Assembly (NCBI GenBank): GCA_007130265.1 | Contig: SLST01000546.1 | Coordinates: forward strand, 1 to 8,209 | DNA from: Spirochaetales bacterium | GTDB lineage: Bacteria > Spirochaetota > Spirochaetia > DSM-27196 > SLST01 | DNA: 8,209 bases | Direction: 5' to 3' | Shown: one piece after another, positions 1 to 3,487 of the stretch | How the letters are laid out: each line of letters opens with the position of its first letter | Numbering within the stretch: position 1 is the stretch's first letter | The notes under the pieces: generated by a model | Seen by the model: the letters and a program-made list of their open reading frames with translations, nothing else | Told to the model about the DNA's origin: nothing | Databases searched by the model: none | Program-made: the position numbers and the translations under genes

Positions 1-2
1 CT

Positions 3-323
3 GCTGTCCTGCGAGCGCTCGAGCGTTTCGGCGCCCCGCTGCAGGATCTGTCGCAGCAAGACCTGGAGGACGACGACACGGTCTTCCAGATCGGGGTAGC
101 ACCCCGTAGGGTTGATATCATGACCGGCGTCTCCGGTCTGGAGTTCGACGCTGCCTTTGAGAACTCAGTTGAAGTGCAGATAGACGATATGGCCCTGCGA
201 ATACCGTCAGTCGCGGATCTGATTCGCAACAAGCGGGCTTCAGGCAGAACGAGAGACCTTGCCGACGCCGAGGCTCTTGAGGGGCTTCGAGACTCCGATC
301 CAGGCGGTGCGACCGAGTCTTGA
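3..323 (+). CDS. DUF6036-type nucleotidyltransferase, C-terminal part (5' end outside window)
   Basis: An open frame enters from the left edge and ends at TGA 321-323, giving 106 visible residues. Seen: a segment RFGAPLQDLS (about residues 8-17), then QIGVAPRRVDIMTGVSG (29-45) and LIRNKRASGRTRDLADAEAL (73-92). This order is typical of the DUF6036 / AbiEii-like nucleotidyltransferase superfamily, whose members average about 150-170 residues. The Asp in RRVDIM is the likely third metal-binding Asp. The GS...DxD core would lie in the roughly 60 residues cut off by the window. The ATG at 120 is internal and is not the start, because conserved sequence continues upstream of it. Family members often act as antitoxins or orphan nucleotidyltransferases. 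No toxin partner follows directly on this strand. The exact substrate cannot be told from sequence. Confidence 0.85.
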   Translation, partial: AVLRALERFGAPLQDLSQQDLEDDDTVFQIGVAPRRVDIMTGVSGLEFDAAFENSVEVQIDDMALRIPSVADLIRNKRASGRTRDLADAEALEGLRDSDPGGATES

Positions 324-395
324 GGCCTGCGGACGCGGCGGTGGAGTCAGTCGCACCGAACAGAATGGGCGACGGCAGATTTGTACTGCCGGCTT

Positions 396-683
396 CTACC
401 GGGTGAAACTGGATACTCCCTTTCCACCGCACTCCGGGCACTGCCAGCGCTTCATCCACAGCATCTCGGCGAATCGCCCGAAGTACCGACCGACATACCC
501 GTGTCCCCAGAGCCGAACTCCATTGCACCGTGGGCAGCGGACCGCCCGCGACCAACGAAAGCCCTTCCCAGCTCTTGAGACCTCGTGTAGATTGACCGAC
601 AGATACAGTATCAGGGCCGCTATCCCTGGTAGTGTTGCGGGGATGACCGGAGCTTCCAACTCTACGGTCATCCCCTTCTTCAT
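396..683 (-). CDS. Short zinc-ribbon protein related to IS/transposase N-termini, probably truncated
   Basis: A 95-residue ORF. Residues 14-30 are hydrophobic (LPGIAALILYLSVNLHEV region). They are followed by a zinc ribbon with two CPxC knuckles: CPRC in VRCPRCNGVRLWGHGY (about 49-64) and CPEC in WMKRWQCPECGG (about 75-86). From memory, the WGHGYVxRYF...LWMKRWxCPxC signature occurs in small proteins next to or derived from transposases, where the chain continues with a region after the second knuckle. Here the similarity fades right after CGG and a TAG follows nine codons later, suggesting a frameshift or truncation. No terminal inverted repeats or transposase catalytic domain were found nearby, so this is at most a remnant of an element. 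Possible role: nucleic-acid binding. Its orientation is opposite to the nucleotidyltransferase before it. Confidence 0.5.
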   Translation of the reverse strand: MKKGMTVELEAPVIPATLPGIAALILYLSVNLHEVSRAGKGFRWSRAVRCPRCNGVRLWGHGYVGRYFGRFAEMLWMKRWQCPECGGKGVSSFTR

Positions 684-721
684 CGGTCAATCCTGCGTGA
701 GACTCTCCTGAAAATGTCTAC

Positions 722-1163
722 GTGAATCTGAGAATCCCCGCCCCTTTCCGGATTGCAGAGCGTGAGACGTTACCCTACCGGGGTTTCTTCGACACGACGC
801 CGCATGCAGACAACAAGGATGAACACAGATGCTACCGCTGTGGTGGTGCGATGACGACTATGAAGGGAAAGATCTCACACCATCGGCAGAGGTCAGAAGG
901 GAGTGCGCCAGCCGGTGTGTCAAGGGGAACAACATACAAGGTTATCTTGCCTACTGCGAGGACGAAGTCATGGGATGGTGTAAGCCAACACGAGAGCGAA
1001 CTGTCTGATGTGCTACTGCTGGCGGCGGTTCATGGGTTTCGTTCCGACGGAGGCAACCGCCGCGGAGATACGGGTAAAATCGGTATTCTGCTCTGCGATT
1101 GAGCCACGCAGGGCTACAACTCGATCAGTGTCTCGTGATCGCGGCATACCTGCAGGTCCCTGA
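722..1163 (+). pseudogene. GNAT-family N-acetyltransferase pseudogene, frameshifted at least twice and truncated
   Basis: Three consecutive forward-frame segments together spell a GNAT acetyltransferase. The frame from GTG 722 gives FFDTTPHADNKDEHRCY up to about 835. The reading then moves to the frame at 838 with LWWCDDDYEG and QGYLAYCEDEVMGWC, ending at TGA 1006-1008. It then moves to the frame at 1008 with CYCWRRFMGFVPTE and EIRVKSVFCSAIEP, ending at TGA 1161-1163. The order and content match a GNAT family in which FFDTTPH..N.DEH.CYC, G(Y/F)LAY...VGWCNAN and W(R)RF.GF.PTE..EI.VKSVFCF.IAPE occur in one chain. The region after IEPR, where the acetyl-CoA loop and C-terminal strands (about 60-70 residues) should be, is barely recognisable. 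The product cannot be made as a single chain. The family recognition is from memory and was not checked by search. Confidence 0.72.
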
Positions 1164-1213
1164 AGAGGTCCGATTCGACGGAGACGGTGGTGCCGTGCGC
1201 CTCGACCGTCGAC

Positions 1214-1627
1214 TCACTCCTCGGCTGTCGCCTTCATCCATTCGAGGAAGCTCCGGATTTCAGAGAACGACCGTGCCGATATCGCCGGGAGACTGCGGTC
1301 GAGAGCAGACATCTTGTCACTATCAAGCTCGAGTCCGTAGAGGTTTCTGAAGAGATGGCGGAACTTCAGAAAGGGCAGGAGGTCACCGAAGAGCGCTTTC
1401 GAAATCACCGGTGGTCTGATTCCTTCCAGATCGTGCGACATGTCCTTGAGTAAGTCACGATGCCATTGCTCGGTATTCGGAATACCGCCGTTCAGCTCCT
1501 GAGCGATCCGCGCGAAGACGCGTTCGAGGCCGGCGTAGAAATCATGAAGGAGCGACGCCTTCGTCCTGATGCGAATCCACTCGTCTATCTGCGCGGGGAT
1601 CGACGCATACTCCTGCGGCAAGCGCAC
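1214..1627 (-). CDS. HepT-like ribonuclease/toxin (HepT-1), probably inactive
   Basis: A 137-residue helical protein from GTG 1627. In the MntA/HepT (DUF86-like) systems, HepT is an RNase toxin held in check by AMPylation of its catalytic motif by MntA. Seen: LLHDFYAGLERVFARIA (residues 27-42), EQWHRDLLKDM (53-63), GIRPPVIS (69-76), then FRHLFRNLYGLELD (89-102). The family motif R-x4-H-x-Y would be R90-x4-H95-x-Y97, but residue 95 is Asn, encoded AAC where CAC would give His. R90 and Y97 are kept. The N-terminus also looks broken. An ATG at 1694-1692 overlaps the MntA stop as ATGA and begins MNKDSMVLIRIRRE, but it lies in another frame. The HepT frame is open upstream of 1627 to the MntA stop and carries a plausible continuation EDELTSLVRLPQEY. 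A one-frame slip between about 1630 and 1690 would join the two. Confidence 0.8.
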   Translation of the reverse strand: MRLPQEYASIPAQIDEWIRIRTKASLLHDFYAGLERVFARIAQELNGGIPNTEQWHRDLLKDMSHDLEGIRPPVISKALFGDLLPFLKFRHLFRNLYGLELDSDKMSALDRSLPAISARSFSEIRSFLEWMKATAEE

Positions 1628-1690
1628 GAGTGAGGTCAGTTCGTCTTCTTGTTTCGCGCCGTATGCGGATGAGAACCATACTGTCCTTGT

Positions 1691-2041
1691 TCATAGCTCG
1701 ACACCTCGTGTTCTCACAGCTTCCTTGAAATACTCGCGTGAGTCCTCGAGAGGAACTATGTCGAGAGGAAACACAGTCAGTTGCTGGGCTTCCGCGCAGA
1801 TGGCAAAAAACCGTTCATCGGGCAGGTTCCCAACAGCCAAATCGATGTCCGATCGCCACGTGAAGTCCCTGTCGGGCTCGAAGAGCGAGCCTATCCCGTA
1901 CACGCGGGCTCCGTACTGCTCGGACAGGAAACGCGCTATCCGTCGTGCATCCGCAGCCGCCCGCCGCTTCCTGTCGACATCGTTGCGTCGGGCCGCGAGA
2001 AACCTCTGCGGCCGGTATGTGGAGTCGGTTCCGCTTTTCAC
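1691..2041 (-). CDS. MntA-like nucleotidyltransferase antitoxin (MntA-1)
   Basis: A 116-residue minimal nucleotidyltransferase starting at GTG 2041. The core is intact: G51-S52 in YGIGSLFEPD, the metal ligands D65 and D67 in WRSDIDLAVGNLP, and a third Asp, D94, in FPLDIVPLED. The N-terminal helix DVDRKRRAAADARRIARFL precedes it, as usual in this family. MntA-type proteins transfer AMP from ATP to a Tyr in the partner HepT and so neutralise it. The TGA stop overlaps an ATG as ATGA, the classic spacing to a downstream hepT, whose present frame is shifted (see HepT-1). A TATAAT lies 8 nt before GTG with no Shine-Dalgarno sequence, suggesting a leaderless mRNA. GTG 2041 was chosen because it is the first possible start after that box. 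All catalytic residues are present even though the toxin partner appears dead. Confidence 0.85.
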   Translation of the reverse strand: MKSGTDSTYRPQRFLAARRNDVDRKRRAAADARRIARFLSEQYGARVYGIGSLFEPDRDFTWRSDIDLAVGNLPDERFFAICAEAQQLTVFPLDIVPLEDSREYFKEAVRTRGVEL

Positions 2042-2049
2042 AGGAGATC

Positions 2050-2055
2050 ATTATA
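2050..2055 (-). promoter_or_regulatory. Candidate -10 box (TATAAT) of mntA-1
   Basis: On the minus strand a perfect TATAAT stands 8 nt upstream of GTG 2041, which places transcription start at or next to the start codon. No good -35 hexamer is seen 16-18 nt upstream (AAGGCA region). A palindrome at 2078-2092 sits where a -35 box or operator would be. Confidence 0.5.
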
Positions 2056-2077
2056 CACCACCGGCGTCGGTATGCCT

Positions 2078-2092
2078 TCGAGCGTCGCTCGA
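2078..2092. promoter_or_regulatory. Perfect 15-nt palindrome, candidate operator of mntA-1/hepT-1
   Basis: TCGAGCG-T-CGCTCGA is a perfect inverted repeat with 7-nt arms around one central base. It overlaps the expected -35 position of the mntA-1 promoter and lies 26 nt past the stop of the 36-codon gene. There is no T-run after it on either strand, so a rho-independent terminator is unlikely. Autoregulation of the TA pair through this site is an inference. Confidence 0.35.
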
Positions 2093-2118
2093 CGATGGTC
2101 ACCACCAGCCGCGACGGC

Positions 2119-2229
2119 TTACTTCCTGTTCTTCTTTCCCGGGTTGTCCTGCTGCTCGGAGGCCGGACCGGGGCTCTTCACAACCGGCTTTTTCTTCTTC
2201 TTCGGCTTGTTCGGTGTCTTGTCGCCCAT
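2119..2229 (-). CDS. 36-residue Lys/Pro-rich small protein
   Basis: ATG at 2229-2227 and TAA at 2121-2119 encode a very basic chain beginning MGDKTPNKPKKKKKPVV and ending GKKNRK. By count it has 12 Lys and 1 Arg against 3 acidic residues (two Asp, one Glu). A strong Shine-Dalgarno sequence, AAGGAG (2240-2235 on the minus strand), sits 5 nt before the ATG, and a TATACT box lies further up, so it is likely expressed. Small MGDK-starting, Lys-rich proteins of unknown function recur in many bacteria (recollection, not searched). No membrane segment, signal peptide or zinc motif is visible, and it is probably disordered. It lies 77 nt upstream of mntA-1 on the same strand and could be cotranscribed with it. 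Binding to nucleic acid or ribosomes is possible from its charge but unproven. Confidence 0.72.
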   Translation of the reverse strand: MGDKTPNKPKKKKKPVVKSPGPASEQQDNPGKKNRK

Positions 2230-2267
2230 TGAGGCTCCTTTGGTGCGATCCGTCGCGCCACGATGGC

Positions 2268-2273
2268 AGTATA
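2268..2273 (-). promoter_or_regulatory. Candidate -10 box (TATACT) of the 36-codon gene
   Basis: TATACT on the minus strand lies 38 nt before the ATG of the Lys-rich gene, giving a short leader of about 30 nt that contains the Shine-Dalgarno sequence. No convincing -35 hexamer is seen at 16-18 nt. Confidence 0.35.
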
Positions 2274-2299
2274 TCATCAAGCCGGTTCAGTGCGATAGA

Positions 2300-2324
2300 C
2301 CGCCGGGGGAAAGCCCTCCGACGG
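2300..2324. repeat. GC-rich inverted repeat (hairpin B)
   Basis: CCGCCGG and CCGACGG face each other around an 11-nt middle, forming a 7-bp stem with one G-T pair that extends weakly inward. There is no T-run on either side, so it is not a standard terminator. It lies just upstream of the Lys-rich gene promoter. Confidence 0.4.
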
Positions 2325-2345
2325 AGATTCACATCGCAGGATCAA

Positions 2346-2362
2346 TCGCCCCTCCGGGGCGA
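2346..2362. repeat. Perfect 7-bp hairpin with 3-nt loop (hairpin A)
   Basis: TCGCCCC-TCC-GGGGCGA is a perfect inverted repeat. It is 21 nt from hairpin B, so the two form a tandem structured element between the hepT-2 end and the Lys-rich gene. It may attenuate or end read-through transcription from the HepT-2 pair, but no U-tract follows. Confidence 0.4.
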
Positions 2363-2644
2363 ACGGCCCAATCCTCGCCAGCGGATCGACGGGCGTTGGT
2401 GGTTGTCGCAAGGACGAGTCACAGTGCGTTTCTGAGGTCCGGGAAGGCGCCAGTGCCGTGGAATCTGGATCTGTCGACGATTCGACCTGAGCGAACCTGC
2501 TGGATCGGCCTCGCCAGAGCCGAGACGTTCGCGGCGACGATGATACCTCCGCCTCCCAGGAGTGGCCCGGCGCGAGAGGAGTTCTGTTGACTCTGTGCGG
2601 AGTGGATCCACGCACGGGCGTGACCTTGCTCTTCACGGGGATCG

Positions 2645-3052
2645 TTACTCGACGCGGTCCAGGAGGTCGAGGAAGCGTGAGAGACCAGCAACGACGTCAG
2701 GGTGCGCCTTCCCGAGGATCGTCACCAGGTAGTCAAGCCGGTCCCAATCGTATTCGGTCTCGAAGTTGTAGCGACGGAAGTGCCGAAACTTCAGTAGCTC
2801 GAGCAGCCGCGTGTAGGTCTAGTCGTCAAAGAGCTCAACTCGGACATTCTCGATCCGAAGTCGCATCTTCTCGAGAAGATCGTCATGCCACCGGGCGGGA
2901 TCGAGGTTGCTCTCGAAGTACTGCGAAACGCGAAGCATGATGGTTTGCAGGCAGGTGTAGTGGTTCTCGAGCAGGCCCGAGTAGATGCTCTCCAGGTTCG
3001 CCTGGTGCTTGCGGATCACCTAGGCGAGCTCTTCGATCTCACTGTCGCTCAT
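2645..3052 (-). pseudogene. HepT-like ribonuclease (HepT-2) with two in-frame TAG codons
   Basis: One uninterrupted reading frame from ATG 3052 to TAA 2645-2647 spells a full-length HepT-like protein of 135 codons, except for TAG at codon 11 (3022-3020) and codon 78 (2821-2819). Order of features: MSDSEIEELA, TAG, VIRKHQANLESIYSGLLEN, LDPARWHDDLLEKMRLRIENV, FDD, TAG, TYTRLLELLKFRHFRRYNFE, EYDWDRLDYL and a C-terminal helix. Similarity continues across both stops without a frameshift. Each TAG is one C-to-T change from CAG (Gln). The RHFRRYNF stretch occupies the R-x4-H-x-Y position with Tyr and Phe instead of His and Tyr, which I believe is normal for this subfamily. The ATG overlaps the end of mntA-2 by 14 nt, so translation was coupled. 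TAG is a normal stop in neighbouring genes, so recoding is unlikely. Confidence 0.78.
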
Positions 3053-3419
3053 ATGCAAGCCTACCCCGCCATATGATCCGCTCGCGCGTGTCGGGATCCA
3101 CCTTCTCGAGCTCTATGATGTCGACGGGCAGGGTGGTCTCCTCCATGGCGATGCCGAGCACCCGGAAGTACTCCGGAGGGCCGGAGAGACCCTCGAGCGC
3201 AAAGTCGATATCGGAGATCTCGCTGAAGTGCTCCCCCGTGAGAAGCGATCCCCACTGATAGATTCGGGCCGGGCGCACTTCGCGCGCAATCCGTTCGCGG
3301 ATTCCCTCCGCGTCGTCTCGCGCCCGCTCGAGCAGGCGGGCGCGATCAACGGCCTTCCTGTGCCGCTTCTCTCTGAGAAATGCGCGGACCTTGCTCACGT
3401 CAACGGGACAGTCATCCAC
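3039..3419 (-). CDS. MntA-like nucleotidyltransferase antitoxin (MntA-2)
   Basis: A 126-residue nucleotidyltransferase from GTG 3419. This is the only usable start, since TGA directly precedes it in frame. Core residues: G57-S58 in YQWGSLLTGEHF, D70 and D72 in SEISDIDFALEGL, and D100 in TLPVDIIELE, which completes the three-Asp metal site. The N-terminal helices (about 10-45) are basic. The predicted role is to AMPylate and silence the HepT encoded immediately downstream, whose ATG overlaps this gene by 14 nt. MntA-2 and MntA-1 share the fold and layout but are clearly divergent in sequence, so they are not a recent duplication. A TTGACA-17-CACTAT promoter ends 6 nt before GTG, with no clear Shine-Dalgarno sequence, again suggesting a leaderless transcript. 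The frame is intact although the HepT partner carries stops. Confidence 0.85.
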   Translation of the reverse strand: MDDCPVDVSKVRAFLREKRHRKAVDRARLLERARDDAEGIRERIAREVRPARIYQWGSLLTGEHFSEISDIDFALEGLSGPPEYFRVLGIAMEETTLPVDIIELEKVDPDTRERIIWRGRLAYERQ

Positions 3420-3425
3420 TCACCC

Positions 3426-3454
3426 ATAGTGCTGCGCCCGAGGTGGGGTGTCAA
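3426..3454 (-). promoter_or_regulatory. Candidate sigma-70-like promoter of mntA-2/hepT-2
   Basis: On the minus strand a perfect -35 TTGACA (3454-3449) and a weak -10 CACTAT (3431-3426) are separated by 17 nt. The expected start of transcription falls at about GTG 3419, so the mRNA would have little or no leader. The site lies in the short gap after the 719-codon gene, giving the TA pair its own promoter. Confidence 0.45.
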
Positions 3455-3487
3455 GGATGGGTCGCAGCGGCGGCTCTCCTGCGAGGG

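Larger units (their letters stand above)
2230..2644. other. 415-bp stretch without a recognisable gene
   Basis: This stretch lies between HepT-2 and the 36-codon gene. All six frames were read. The ORFs here (for example minus-strand frames through 2277-2636 and 2342-2611) are Arg/Pro/Ser-rich, lack domain motifs or good ribosome sites, and look like chance GC-rich frames or degraded sequence. It holds the leader and -10 box of the Lys-rich gene at its left end and two GC hairpins at 2300-2362. A 19-nt imperfect palindrome centred on TGGATCCA is present near 2597-2615. Confidence 0.5.

Noticed and set aside
118..690. 190-codon minus-strand ORF
   Set aside because: It covers both the nucleotidyltransferase and the zinc-ribbon gene in another frame. 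It is Arg/Ser-rich with no domain pattern, a GC-rich shadow.
1569..2435. 288-codon plus-strand ORF
   Set aside because: It lies antisense to MntA-1 and the Lys-rich gene, is rich in Ser/Arg/Pro, and has no ribosome site or motif.
1781..2590. 269-codon plus-strand ORF with a hydrophobic patch (AYFLFFFPGLSCC)
   Set aside because: The hydrophobic patch is the antisense of the Lys codons in the 36-codon gene (AAG/AAA read as CTT/TTC/TTT). It is not a real membrane protein.
2597..2615. Imperfect palindrome TGCG...TGGATCCA...CGCA as terminator of hepT-2
   Set aside because: The arms are offset by a 3-nt bulge and no T-run follows on the minus strand, so a terminator call is not supported.
2819..3022. 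Genetic recoding of TAG as a sense codon
   Set aside because: TAG is the natural terminator of the 719-codon gene and of the lipoprotein gene in this window, so two nonsense mutations are a simpler explanation for HepT-2.
3039..3419. Recent tandem duplication of the two MntA/HepT pairs
   Set aside because: The two pairs share motifs only. Their protein sequences, lengths and gene overlaps differ (ATGA versus 14 nt), so they are separate acquisitions or an ancient duplication.
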